The position numbers and the translations under genes are program-made. Of a stretch of 64,000 bases of DNA, positions 1 through 8,319 are shown piece after piece. Source of the stretch: Streptococcus sp. 29892. GTDB lineage: Bacteria; Bacillota; Bacilli; Lactobacillales; Streptococcaceae. The notes under the pieces were generated by a model. The model was not told the DNA's origin. It ran no database searches and saw only the letters and a program-made list of their open reading frames with translations. Location: NCBI RefSeq assembly GCF_032594935.1, contig NZ_CP118734.1:648001-712000 (forward strand). Direction: 5' to 3'. Numbering within the stretch: the first letter of the stretch is position 1; each line of letters starts with the position of its first letter.

Positions 1-942
1 GGACAAATCGTGACATTCCAGACTCCGGATCACTTCAAGGAAAAAGTGGATGAGGCCCTCAGTCTGTATTCAAATGGCGGTGAGTTTGCGGTGCTGGCTC
101 CAACTTGGTTGGAAGAAAAAGCCAAGTTCAAGGAAAAAGTTCAGCAGTTGCTGGCTATTGCCCCAAATCCTGAAATGGTGCCAGACCTGGATGCCAGCAG
201 TGATGCCGAGTTGAAACGCTTTGCCAAGGCCTTTCAGGAATTTGACAAGCTCTTTGCCTCCGTCCAGGTCTATGCCGACTACGAGCAAGAGGACATGCTC
301 AAGGAAATCGGGCTTAGTCTGGAGGATATTGAGAATTTTTCTGGACAATACCAAAATGTCATTGAAGAACTCCGCAGACGGCGGAAGGATGACGAGGGCA
401 TAGAAGATACGCCTTTTGATATTGAATACGAGCTGGAGTCTGTCCGTACGGATGAAATCAATTACCACTATATCATCTCTCTTATCCAGAACCTGATTGA
501 CAGTAAAAATCAAGTCATTCCTGATAAGGAGAAAAAGATGGTGGACAACTACATCGCAGACTTGGACAAGACCAATCCCAAACTCTCCCAACTCATCTCA
601 AAAATCTGGCAGGAAGCTCAGACCAATACTCAAGATTACAAGGGCCAATCCATTGCCCACAAGCTTGACGAGATGATTGACCTAACTATCCGTGAGCAAG
701 TCGTCACTACAGCACGAGATTGGTGTGTTGGCGAAGACGAACTCCAGTTTATCGTGGACAACTACCGAGTCGGCAAGGACAAGCAAATCGGAGAAAAAGC
801 CCTTGTTGATACCTACGATTATACCAGCTACAAGGAAAACAAAGGCGACCAAGCCCTCAACAAGCTCAAATACAAAAAAGCCCTCAAAGAGGACTATATG
901 AACATGATTGCGGAAGAAATCCTACCATTGAGGGGGAGGTAG
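1..942 (+). CDS. hsdR: Type I restriction enzyme R subunit, C-terminal part (5' end outside window)
   Basis: This is the last 313 residues of a protein that enters the window already open; the frame is open from base 1, so the GTG at 10 is not the true start. The sequence is a charged, helical region without the helicase or nuclease motifs, which lie upstream in HsdR. It matches the C-terminal helical part of type I R subunits, which docks on the HsdM/HsdS core. The hsdS and hsdM genes follow at 2621 and 3867, interrupted by abiH. Family assignment rests on context plus the sequence character of the tail. No frameshift is seen in the visible part. Confidence 0.85.
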   Translation, partial: GQIVTFQTPDHFKEKVDEALSLYSNGGEFAVLAPTWLEEKAKFKEKVQQLLAIAPNPEMVPDLDASSDAELKRFAKAFQEFDKLFASVQVYADYEQEDMLKEIGLSLEDIENFSGQYQNVIEELRRRRKDDEGIEDTPFDIEYELESVRTDEINYHYIISLIQNLIDSKNQVIPDKEKKMVDNYIADLDKTNPKLSQLISKIWQEAQTNTQDYKGQSIAHKLDEMIDLTIREQVVTTARDWCVGEDELQFIVDNYRVGKDKQIGEKALVDTYDYTSYKENKGDQALNKLKYKKALKEDYMNMIAEEILPLRGR

Positions 943-950
943 GGTAGATG

Positions 951-1143
951 TATTTTGACAAAACCCTCAATTTGTCAAAATAGACCTTGAGATTTATTTT
1001 CTATCTGCTCAAAACAGCTATTTTGTCAAATTAGAATGAAAAAACTAAAGTCTATTTTAACAAAACGGCGATTTTGTCAAAATAGAATTGAATAATTGAG
1101 AGCTATTTCTACAAAATGCGGTATTTGATGGAAATGACAATAG
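951..1143. repeat. Cluster of TATTTTGACAAA-type palindromes between hsdR and abiH
   Basis: The 214-bp gap holds repeated dyads. A perfect 12-bp inverted repeat (TATTTTGACAAA, 951-962, with its complement at 971-982, 8-nt loop) is followed by a single CTATTTTGTCAAATTAG near-palindrome (1018-1034). A second hairpin is CTATTTTAACAAAA (1052-1065) with TTTTGTCAAAATAG (1072-1085), 13 of 14 paired. A degenerate copy begins at 1103 (CTATTTCTACAAAAT). They share a CTATTTTGnCAAA core. They could be operator sites, RNA hairpins that uncouple abiH from hsdR, or both. No clear -35/-10 pair was found here. Confidence 0.75.
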
Positions 1144-1156
1144 AAAGGAGAAGGGA

Positions 1157-2620
1157 ATGGCAGAAAATATTTTAATTTTAGGAAATGGTTTTGACCTTGC
1201 GATGGGGAGAAAGACTAGCTATGGGGATTTTTTGAAATTTGCTAGGCATATAAAGGTTTTAGGTTGCCATATTCTGCAACATTACAATGCAAAAGATATT
1301 CAAGAAGCATTCTCTGCTTTTATCGATGACATAGATGAGCTCTGGGAAGATCATGATGAGACTAAACGATCAGAAGAAGAACAAAATTTTTATAACAAGT
1401 TGAAAGCAGATCAAAAATTTTTACTAATTTCAGAACATATTTTTGAGAAATTAGCAATATTAAAAGATGATTGTATAACCCTAGTAGCTTTGAATTCATT
1501 CAATAATGGTGCAACTAAAAGATATTTACTAAATCAAATTAGGGAAGAACTCAAAAATGGCACTAGCATTAGTAATAGTTTATTTAACTTAGATTGTGTA
1601 CTTGAATTAACAAAAAGCTCCGAAAACAGAAATATTGAATGGTTATTAGAACTCCCAAATAATTTGTACATTAACTATATTGAAAAGTATAAAGATAAAC
1701 TTGGTAAAAACTGGTCAGGAATTGAATTGGCAATCTCTGATATCGCAGAAGGAGTTCAAATAATAAAAAATAATTTAGATCAAATTCAAAAATTATTTGC
1801 ATCTAAAACAGAGACGGCTTTTCGTAATGAGGATAACTATATTGCAATTCTGTATATCTATAATATTATGCGACAACAATTTAAAGGACAGTCGCGTGTT
1901 GTTCGCTCAAATGTATTAGATACTATTAATGACAAGTTCCTAAAAGCATTAGATGATTTGACAAACTACCTTGAATTTTATCTAACCTATTTGGATAAGG
2001 TTGATTTTGAAATTCAAAAGATTAGCCCTGCTTCAACAGCATTGGATGCTATTCAAAATATTGAAAAATCTAAAGTTATTACTTTTAATTATACCAATAC
2101 TGCTAGAAAAATGTTGGATGTGACCGAGGATAATACTCACTTCGTTCATGGAAAATGTAGTTTTGAACGTTCGGATGATGACATCAATACCATGGTTTTT
2201 GGTATTGAAGATAAGGAAGCAGAAGCTGAAAATATCAATCAAGACTTAATTCCTTATCAGAAATTTTATCAACGAGTAGTTAAAGAAACAGGTAATTTTT
2301 ATGAGAAATTTTGGGGTTCTTCCCATAACGGTGGAGATTTTTATACACAATCAACAGCATTAAATATTGTCGTGTTTGGACATTCTGTTGATCCTCTCGA
2401 TAAAGAAATATTCAAGAAGTGTTTTGAATTATCGGAAATTAAAGGTTGGGACTATCGTTTCATTTTTACATATTATAACTTGGATGCTAAACGTGCTATT
2501 GTTAAAAATCTAGCAATTATTTTAGGTAAGAGTGAATTAGTTCGATTGACTGGTGAGGAACGAATAAAATTTGTTCAAAGTAATAATACTGAACAGATGA
2601 GAAAGGAGTTATTAAATTAA
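1157..2620 (+). CDS. abiH: AbiH family abortive phage infection protein
   Basis: This 487-residue protein has the AbiH family signature: an N-terminal LILGNGFDLAMG nucleotide-binding-like motif (about residues 5-16), a central FNYTNT motif (about 309-314) followed by VHG (about 330), and a C-terminal FGHSVDPLDKEIF segment (about 406). AbiH proteins act in abortive infection in lactococci; their biochemical activity is poorly known. The ATG at 1157 follows GAAAGGAGAAGGGA. The gene is clearly more AT-rich than hsdM, which suggests separate acquisition. It abuts hsdS with no spacer (TAA at 2618-2620, ATG at 2621), so it sits in the restriction operon as a defence add-on. Confidence 0.88.
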   Translation: MAENILILGNGFDLAMGRKTSYGDFLKFARHIKVLGCHILQHYNAKDIQEAFSAFIDDIDELWEDHDETKRSEEEQNFYNKLKADQKFLLISEHIFEKLAILKDDCITLVALNSFNNGATKRYLLNQIREELKNGTSISNSLFNLDCVLELTKSSENRNIEWLLELPNNLYINYIEKYKDKLGKNWSGIELAISDIAEGVQIIKNNLDQIQKLFASKTETAFRNEDNYIAILYIYNIMRQQFKGQSRVVRSNVLDTINDKFLKALDDLTNYLEFYLTYLDKVDFEIQKISPASTALDAIQNIEKSKVITFNYTNTARKMLDVTEDNTHFVHGKCSFERSDDDINTMVFGIEDKEAEAENINQDLIPYQKFYQRVVKETGNFYEKFWGSSHNGGDFYTQSTALNIVVFGHSVDPLDKEIFKKCFELSEIKGWDYRFIFTYYNLDAKRAIVKNLAIILGKSELVRLTGEERIKFVQSNNTEQMRKELLN

Positions 2621-3850
2621 ATGAAAACAAACAATAATATCCCAGCCTATCGTTTCCAAGGCTACACTGACGCTTGGGAACTGCGGAAGTTGGGGGAACT
2701 CACAAGTTATCGGAATGGAAAAGGGTATGAGGATAATCAATCTGATTTTGGTAAATACGAACTAATAAACTTAAATTCAATTTCTATTGAGGGTGGCTTA
2801 AAACCATCTGGTAAATTTATCAATTCTGCTTCAGAAACGCTAAATAAAAATGATTTAGTTATGGTTCTTAGTGATGTGGGACATGGAGATTTACTTGGCA
2901 GAGTAGCAATTATTCCAGAAGACGATAGATTTGTGTTAAATCAACGGGTAGCTCTATTAAGAAACAATGATTATGCAGACTGTAAATATTTATTTGCATA
3001 TATAAACGCTAATCAGCATTACTTTAAATTACAAGGAGCAGGTTCTTCCCAGCTAAATATATCCAAGAAAGCTGTAGAAAATTTTGTAGTCCATATACCT
3101 TCGCAACAAGAACAATCCGCCATCGGCACTTTCTTCTCCACGCTGGACCGCCACATCACCCTTCATCAGCGTAAGTTGGACACGCTCAAGGAGCAGAAGA
3201 AGACCTATCTCAAACTCCTCTTTCCAGCCAAGGGACAAACCAAACCAGCTCTTCGCTTCCGAGGCTTTGAAGACGACTGGGAACTGCGGAAGTTGGGGGA
3301 GATTTCTACTCATAGAGGTGGAACAGCAATTGAAAAATACTTTTCAGAAGATGGAAAATACAAAGTTATTTCTATAGGTAGCTATGGTTTAGACAATAAA
3401 TATATAGACCAAAAAATTCGTGCAGTAGAGAATGAAGTAACGCGTTCAAAAGTTGTAAATAAAAATGAATTGACAATGGTTTTGAATGATAAGACCGCTA
3501 ATGGAAATATTATAGGTCGATGTCTTTTAATTGAGACAGATGATGAATTTGTTATCAACCAAAGGACCGAAATTATTAGTTTTAATAGCGTGATATATCC
3601 TAAATTTGCTTATGTGGTATTAAACGGAGTTTTCAGAGAACAAGTGAAGAAAATTGTTCAAGGCGGAACTCAAATTTATGTGAATTATACTTCCGTTGAA
3701 CAACTTTATTTGTCCCTCCCTTCCCTCCCCGAACAAGAAGCCATCGGCACTTTCTTCCAAACCCTCGATCAAGAGATTACTCAAGTGGAGGACAAGCTAG
3801 CTAGCTTGAAAGAGATGAAAAAGACGCTACTCCGTAAATTATTTGTATAA
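2621..3850 (+). CDS. hsdS: Type I restriction-modification specificity subunit S
   Basis: The 409-residue protein has two target recognition domains separated by conserved helical spacers, the usual HsdS plan. Each half opens with a near-identical stretch (WELRKLGE near residues 19-26 and 220-227), and each recognition domain ends with an AIGTFF helix start (near 167 and 373). At DNA level, 2675-2697 equals 3278-3300 (23 bp) and GCCATCGGCACTTTCTTC occurs at about 3119 and 3739. The recognition domains are AT-rich while the spacers are GC-richer, a mosaic typical of domain swapping. HsdS sets the DNA target of the HsdM methylase and the HsdR nuclease. It ends just upstream of hsdM. Confidence 0.93.
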   Translation: MKTNNNIPAYRFQGYTDAWELRKLGELTSYRNGKGYEDNQSDFGKYELINLNSISIEGGLKPSGKFINSASETLNKNDLVMVLSDVGHGDLLGRVAIIPEDDRFVLNQRVALLRNNDYADCKYLFAYINANQHYFKLQGAGSSQLNISKKAVENFVVHIPSQQEQSAIGTFFSTLDRHITLHQRKLDTLKEQKKTYLKLLFPAKGQTKPALRFRGFEDDWELRKLGEISTHRGGTAIEKYFSEDGKYKVISIGSYGLDNKYIDQKIRAVENEVTRSKVVNKNELTMVLNDKTANGNIIGRCLLIETDDEFVINQRTEIISFNSVIYPKFAYVVLNGVFREQVKKIVQGGTQIYVNYTSVEQLYLSLPSLPEQEAIGTFFQTLDQEITQVEDKLASLKEMKKTLLRKLFV

Positions 3851-3866
3851 GAGAAAAGGAAATCAA

Positions 3867-5462
3867 ATGACACAAGAAAACAACTCTCAATCCCTTTACC
3901 AGTCTCTTTGGAATGCGGCGGATATTCTCCGTGGCAAGATGGACGCTAACGAATACAAGTCCTACCTTTTGGGCTTGATTTTTTACAAATACCTATCAGA
4001 TAAGTTGCTTTTGGCAGTGTGTGACAACCTTGATGAATCCTTTGATAGTTTGTCACAGGCTCAAAGACTTTATGAAGAAAATTTTGCGGATCCAGATGTT
4101 AAGGAAGATTTGCTAGATGTCCTTGATGATGAGCTAGGTTACTTTATCGAGCCTGGTCTGACCTTTACGGCCTTGGTGGCAAAAGTCCACACCAGCAACT
4201 TCCAGTTGGAAGATTTGGCACAGGGCTTCCGTGACATTGAGCAGTCCAACGAGATTTTTGAAAACCTTTTTGAAGACATCGACCTCTACTCTAAAAAGCT
4301 AGGGCCAACACCGCAAAAGCAGAATCAGGTCATTTCAGCCCTGATCAAAGAACTTCATGAACTCAATCTCAGTAACCATGATGGGGATGTCTTGGGGGAT
4401 GCCTATGAATACCTGATTGGTCAGTTTGCCAGCGACTCTGGTAAGAAAGCAGGCGAGTTCTATACACCTCAAGCCGTTTCCCACCTCATGACCCAGATTG
4501 TCTTTCTTGGACGGGAACATCAAAAGGGCATGACCCTCTATGACCCAACCATGGGATCGGGTTCCCTCCTTCTTAACGCCAAACGTTACAGTAAAGAGTC
4601 TTCGACCGTTTCCTACTTCGGTCAGGAGATTAACACCTCGACCTACAACCTTGCTCGCATGAACATGATGCTCCACGGGGTTGCCATCGAAAACCAAAAA
4701 CTCCATGTTGGTGATACCCTTGATGCGGACTGGCCAACGACTGAGCCGACAGACTTTGACGGGGTACTCATGAACCCACCTTATTCTCAGAAGTGGAGCG
4801 GGGACGCTGGTTTCTTGCAAGACGCACGTTTCTCCAGCTATGGTGTTCTGGCACCCAAGTCCAAGGCTGACTTCGCCTTCCTTCTTCATGGTTTCTACCA
4901 CCTCAAGCATTCAGGTGTTATGGCCATTGTTCTCCCTCACGGGGTTCTCTTTAGGGGAAATGCAGAGCAGAAAATCCGTCAGCATCTCCTAGAAGAAGGA
5001 GCCATTGACACCGTGATTGGTCTACCAGCCAACATCTTCTATAATACCTCCATTCCAACCACAGTCATCATTCTCAAGAAAAACCGCACCAGTAAAGATG
5101 TCCTCTTTATCGATGCTTCTAAAGAATTTGACAAGGGCAAAAACCAAAATATCATGACCGATGACCATATCGCCAAGATTTTGAAAGCTTATCAAGACCG
5201 GCAAGATGTGGACAAGTTTGCCCACCTAGCTAGCTTTGAAGAGATTGTGGAAAACGACTACAACCTCAACATCCCTCGCTATGTCGATACCTTTGAGGAA
5301 GAGCCTGTTGTTCCACTAACAGAGCTTGCGGACAAGCTGGCCCAGACCGATAAGGAAATCGCAGCAACCACAGCCCAACTTGAAAGCATGCTTGGTCAGC
5401 TAGTCGGTACCACACCAGAAGCCCAGGCAGAGCTGACGGCCTTTCTGGAGAAGTTGAAATAG
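3867..5462 (+). CDS. hsdM: Type I restriction-modification methyltransferase subunit M
   Basis: This 531-residue N6-adenine methyltransferase has an N-terminal HsdM helical domain, SAM motif I DPTMGSGSLLLNA (about residue 225) and the catalytic NPPYSQKW motif (about 302). The length is normal. I chose ATG 3867 because AAAAGGAAATCA precedes it; an upstream in-frame start at 3843 would overlap hsdS and lacks a ribosome-binding site. HsdM forms M2S with HsdS for modification and R2M2S with HsdR for cleavage. The order here is R-abiH-S-M. A terminator follows at 5524. Confidence 0.95.
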   Translation: MTQENNSQSLYQSLWNAADILRGKMDANEYKSYLLGLIFYKYLSDKLLLAVCDNLDESFDSLSQAQRLYEENFADPDVKEDLLDVLDDELGYFIEPGLTFTALVAKVHTSNFQLEDLAQGFRDIEQSNEIFENLFEDIDLYSKKLGPTPQKQNQVISALIKELHELNLSNHDGDVLGDAYEYLIGQFASDSGKKAGEFYTPQAVSHLMTQIVFLGREHQKGMTLYDPTMGSGSLLLNAKRYSKESSTVSYFGQEINTSTYNLARMNMMLHGVAIENQKLHVGDTLDADWPTTEPTDFDGVLMNPPYSQKWSGDAGFLQDARFSSYGVLAPKSKADFAFLLHGFYHLKHSGVMAIVLPHGVLFRGNAEQKIRQHLLEEGAIDTVIGLPANIFYNTSIPTTVIILKKNRTSKDVLFIDASKEFDKGKNQNIMTDDHIAKILKAYQDRQDVDKFAHLASFEEIVENDYNLNIPRYVDTFEEEPVVPLTELADKLAQTDKEIAATTAQLESMLGQLVGTTPEAQAELTAFLEKLK

Positions 5463-5523
5463 GAGAAGGAACTTAATTTACCCACCTTATTCCTGACTTA
5501 CTAAACACACTTATATACTGAGA

Positions 5524-5555
5524 AGCAGAGTTGGATTACTAGCTCTGCTTTTTTT
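5524..5555 (+). terminator. Intrinsic terminator after hsdM
   Basis: AGCAGAG (5524-5530) pairs with CTCTGCT (5543-5549), followed by a run of T residues. It ends the restriction operon. Confidence 0.85.
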
Positions 5556-5568
5556 CGTCTTTTTGGTT

Positions 5569-5597
5569 TTGAAAATTGTTTCCCAAAATGCTATAAT
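5569..5597 (+). promoter_or_regulatory. Sigma-A promoter of the Rpn-type gene
   Basis: TTGAAA (5569-5574), 17-bp spacer, TATAAT (5592-5597), with the extended form TGCTATAAT. Start codon at 5664. Confidence 0.8.
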
Positions 5598-5663
5598 ATA
5601 ACTAGGAACTTCGAATAAATAGGTAGAGAATATTTCTCAATCACTTTATTTGGAGGATAAAAA

Positions 5664-6560
5664 ATGACTAAACGTCGTCAGGCAGTCAGTCCCATGGCTG
5701 ATGTTATTGCAAAAAAGATTTTTAATGACCATGAGATTACTATTGATTTTATCAATACCTTTCTAGGTTTTCGCCCTAAGACGGTTCAAATTTTGAATGG
5801 CACCATAGCGGATGTAAAAAAAGAAAGGACCGGTCACTTTAGCACTACGGTGGATATTCTGGCTCGAATGGATGATGGGACGCAAGTCATCATCGAGATA
5901 CAAGTTGCCTATCAGAATAGTTTTATCAAGCGTTTGTGGACCTATACCTGTCAACATCTGGTCAAGGACTTGCCCAATGTTCGTGAGAAAGTCACGCAGA
6001 CACATGATATGTATGACAAAATTTCACCGATTTATTCGATTGCCTTAGTAGCCAGCAGGTATTTTGATGACGACCAACCTATTCATAGTTTTGTATTGAC
6101 TGAAAAAGATGGGGGTCAAATCTTGGAATTGCCATTTGGCGAACATGAGGAATTGAAAAAGCCGTTTGAGATGGTCATTATTGAACTGAAAAAATTCCGT
6201 AAGGGTCAGCTTGAGAAAAGTCAGCGTCAATGGATTGAATTTTTTGCCAATCGAGAATTTAGTCAAGCTACATCAGATGTAATTGAAAAGGCAGAACACC
6301 TGCTGGATAGAAATACATGGACAGAGGAGGAAGTCAAAATGGTAGATCAATGGTTGCGCAACGCTTCCAACCACTTTGGTGAATTGGAAAGTTCTTTTAT
6401 ACGTGGCAGACGGAACGGTAAGGAAGAAGGACGATTAGAAGGACGATTAGAAGTTGCTCAGCGCTTATTAAACAGAGGTATTGGCATAGAAGATGTTTTA
6501 GAAATCACTGGTTTAACCTCAGAACAGTTGGCTTCCCTTTCACAAGACCATCAGTTTTAG
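5664..6560 (+). CDS. Rpn family PD-(D/E)XK nuclease / putative transposase
   Basis: The 298-residue protein matches the Rpn (recombination-promoting nuclease) group with a PD-(D/E)XK fold. It opens with SPMADVIAKKIF and has the VDILARMDDG...VIIEIQV core (about residues 62-80), where D and the ExQ motif form the nuclease site, then a helical C-terminal half. The GRRNGKEEGRLEGRLE linker contains a 12-nt tandem duplication (6428-6439 and 6440-6451), a known variable zone in this family. ATG 5664 follows TTTGGAGGATAAAAA. It has its own promoter and is not part of the hsd operon. Such proteins can promote RecA-independent recombination in E. coli; the role here is unknown. Confidence 0.88.
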   Translation: MTKRRQAVSPMADVIAKKIFNDHEITIDFINTFLGFRPKTVQILNGTIADVKKERTGHFSTTVDILARMDDGTQVIIEIQVAYQNSFIKRLWTYTCQHLVKDLPNVREKVTQTHDMYDKISPIYSIALVASRYFDDDQPIHSFVLTEKDGGQILELPFGEHEELKKPFEMVIIELKKFRKGQLEKSQRQWIEFFANREFSQATSDVIEKAEHLLDRNTWTEEEVKMVDQWLRNASNHFGELESSFIRGRRNGKEEGRLEGRLEVAQRLLNRGIGIEDVLEITGLTSEQLASLSQDHQF

Positions 6561-6641
6561 GAGGAAGTCAAAATGGTAGAACGATGGTTGCCTAATCACC
6601 CTTCAATGATAGAGGCTTGGTTTAGATATTCTTTCTGTTGA
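6561..6641 (+). pseudogene. Duplicated 3' fragment of an Rpn-type gene
   Basis: Directly after the TAG of the Rpn gene, in the same frame, 26 further codons read EEVKMVERWLPNH and then diverge to a TGA at 6639. The 20 bp at 6561-6580 are identical to 6327-6346 inside the gene, and the encoded peptide resembles EEVKMVDQWLRNA there. This is a partial duplication or the remnant of a second Rpn copy. It has no start of its own with a clear ribosome-binding site. Confidence 0.7.
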
Positions 6642-6677
6642 TTAAGGTCTCTGATTTTCATTTCTTTTCACAAAATA

Positions 6678-6706
6678 TTGAAATCGTTTTCGCATTGTGC
6701 TATAAT
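6678..6706 (+). promoter_or_regulatory. Promoter of the CBS/ACT gene, overlapping a cre-like site
   Basis: TTGAAA (6678-6683), 17-bp spacer, TATAAT (6701-6706), extended TGCTATAAT. The -35 region reads TTGAAATCGTTTTCG, one mismatch from the catabolite-response consensus WTGNAANCGNWNNCA. The CcpA link is only suggestive. Confidence 0.75.
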
Positions 6707-6737
6707 GGATGTAGGAAAAATATCAGGAGGATATCCT

Positions 6738-7394
6738 ATGTCAGTTAAAGATTTTATGACCCGTAAGGTTGTTTATATTTCACCGGATACAACCATTGCC
6801 CATGCGGCTGATTTGATGCGTGAGCAAGGCTTGCACCGTTTGCCCGTGATTGAAAATGACAAATTGGTCGGCTTGGTGACGGAAGGAACTATTGCTGAAG
6901 CCAGTCCATCTAAGGCAACTAGTTTATCTATCTACGAGATGAACTATCTTCTAAACAAGACCAAGGTCAAAGACGTTATGATTAAAAATGTCATCACTGT
7001 TTCAGGCTATGCCAGTCTTGAAGATGCTGTTTACCTCATGTACAAAAACAAGGTCGGTATTCTTCCAGTTGTGGACAATGGCCAACTCTATGGTGTTATC
7101 ACTGACCGTGATGTATTTGCAGCCTTTCTCCATGTGTCAGGTTATGGCGAAGAGGGTGTTCGTGCTCGTTTCCTTGTGGAAAACAAGGCAGGGGAGTTAG
7201 AGAAGATTATTCGCTTGGTTGCTGATAAAGACTATAATATCGCTTCAACTGTTCAATTGGTGACCAAATCAGGCAAGGCAGTTATCGAAGTCCAAATTGA
7301 TGGTAAGGTAGATGTAGAAGAAGTTCGTAGTCTATTCGAGGGTGCGGGTTTGCAAATTGACAGCCTAGTACCAACTGTTGCAAAAAATATCTAA
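6738..7394 (+). CDS. CBS-pair and ACT domain protein (AcuB-like)
   Basis: The 218-residue protein has two CBS domains (about residues 1-60 and 75-135; repeated RLPVIENDKLVGLVTE and ILPVVDNGQLYGVITDRD blocks) followed by an ACT-like domain (about 140-215). CBS pairs bind adenosyl ligands and ACT domains bind small metabolites, so this is a cytosolic sensor; the target is unknown. The architecture matches AcuB-type proteins. I chose ATG 6738 because AGGAGG lies at 6725-6730; upstream ATG codons fall inside the promoter. The gene is monocistronic, with its own promoter and terminator. Confidence 0.85.
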   Translation: MSVKDFMTRKVVYISPDTTIAHAADLMREQGLHRLPVIENDKLVGLVTEGTIAEASPSKATSLSIYEMNYLLNKTKVKDVMIKNVITVSGYASLEDAVYLMYKNKVGILPVVDNGQLYGVITDRDVFAAFLHVSGYGEEGVRARFLVENKAGELEKIIRLVADKDYNIASTVQLVTKSGKAVIEVQIDGKVDVEEVRSLFEGAGLQIDSLVPTVAKNI

Positions 7395-7395
7395 A

Positions 7396-7420
7396 AGTCG
7401 AGATTTCTCGGCTTTTTCTT
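7396..7420 (+). terminator. Intrinsic terminator after the CBS/ACT gene
   Basis: AGTCGAG, short loop, CTCGGCTTTTTC. The stem includes a G-T wobble. Confidence 0.75.
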
Positions 7421-7459
7421 CTTTTTGTAAATAAGTTTTGACTAGATAAAATACTTATA

Positions 7460-7468
7460 TGGTATAAT
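7460..7468 (+). promoter_or_regulatory. Extended -10 promoter of xpaC-telA
   Basis: TATGGTATAATAAAA gives an extended -10 (TGGTATAAT). A TTGACT at 7438-7443 is a -35 candidate with a long 19-bp spacer. Confidence 0.65.
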
Positions 7469-7493
7469 AAAAGGGATTACAAGAGGAGGAAGT

Positions 7494-8318
7494 ATGGGAT
7501 ATAAGAAATACAAGAAGTACAGACATGATGACGATATTGAAAGTATCCTGCTTGTTCTAGTCTTCGGTTTGTTCAAAGTTCTTGGAAAAGTTGTCTTACC
7601 AATGCTTGGAAAGATTTTCCAGCGTGATAATATCAACCGTTTTTTGCATGGGGACAAAATCAATCGCTTGCAGACCCTCCAGCTCAGCATTCGGTCTGGA
7701 TTTGAGAAACACCAGCAATTGTTGGCGGAAAGCGGTGAGGATAAAGTAGTTTTAAGCTTGCGTAGTCGCATCTTAGGAGAATTATTTGAATTAGACCAGC
7801 TCTATCAAAAGAACGGCAAATACCTGGATGCCTTTCAAAGCAAGGAAATTGTCGATACCCTGCAACTAAAATATCAATTAAAAATGCCTGAGCAGACTTC
7901 CTCCTTTACTGAAAGTCATGATAATCTGAAAAGTGAGCGTCCTCCTAGGCAAGCTAAACCTGGGGACGAGCAAGCCTATATTGCAGAATTGGCTCCTGAA
8001 ATTCTTGAAACCTATTGCAATATTCAAAGGGACAATCAGGTTATTCTAGAGAAACTTGAAAATGCACCGGATAAGCGGGAAGAATTGACAGCCATCCATG
8101 AAGCTAATATGAGCCGCTTTAGGGATATTTTACAAGGCTATTTGAAAATCAAGGAATCTCCAAAAGATTATTTCAATGCAGAGGAGCGACTTGCCCAGGC
8201 CAAGCTGGCTCTGGAAACCTTTGACAGGGATTTGGACGATACCATTAAACAATTTAACGAAGCCGATATGCAGGATTTTGAAATCAGCCTGCGCATGATG
8301 AAGAAGAAAGAGGGATAA
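7494..8318 (+). CDS. XpaC-like protein (5-bromo-4-chloroindolyl phosphate hydrolysis family)
   Basis: The 274-residue protein has a short basic N-terminus (MGYKKYKKYRHDD), one hydrophobic helix (about residues 19-42) and a long charged helical cytosolic domain. This fits the XpaC family, named from a Bacillus phenotype of X-phosphate hydrolysis; the true function is not known. ATG 7494 follows AGAGGAGGAAGT. It overlaps nothing and telA starts 2 nt after its stop, so the two are translationally linked. XpaC and TelA pairs recur in Firmicutes. Confidence 0.82.
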   Translation: MGYKKYKKYRHDDDIESILLVLVFGLFKVLGKVVLPMLGKIFQRDNINRFLHGDKINRLQTLQLSIRSGFEKHQQLLAESGEDKVVLSLRSRILGELFELDQLYQKNGKYLDAFQSKEIVDTLQLKYQLKMPEQTSSFTESHDNLKSERPPRQAKPGDEQAYIAELAPEILETYCNIQRDNQVILEKLENAPDKREELTAIHEANMSRFRDILQGYLKIKESPKDYFNAEERLAQAKLALETFDRDLDDTIKQFNEADMQDFEISLRMMKKKEG

Positions 8319-8319
8319 G

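Noticed and set aside
70..591. 173-codon minus-strand ORF
   Set aside because: It is a shadow of hsdR in the complementary frame.
4335..4910. 191-codon minus-strand ORF
   Set aside because: It lies wholly inside hsdM, which has clear methyltransferase motifs; it has no promoter, ribosome-binding site or family resemblance.
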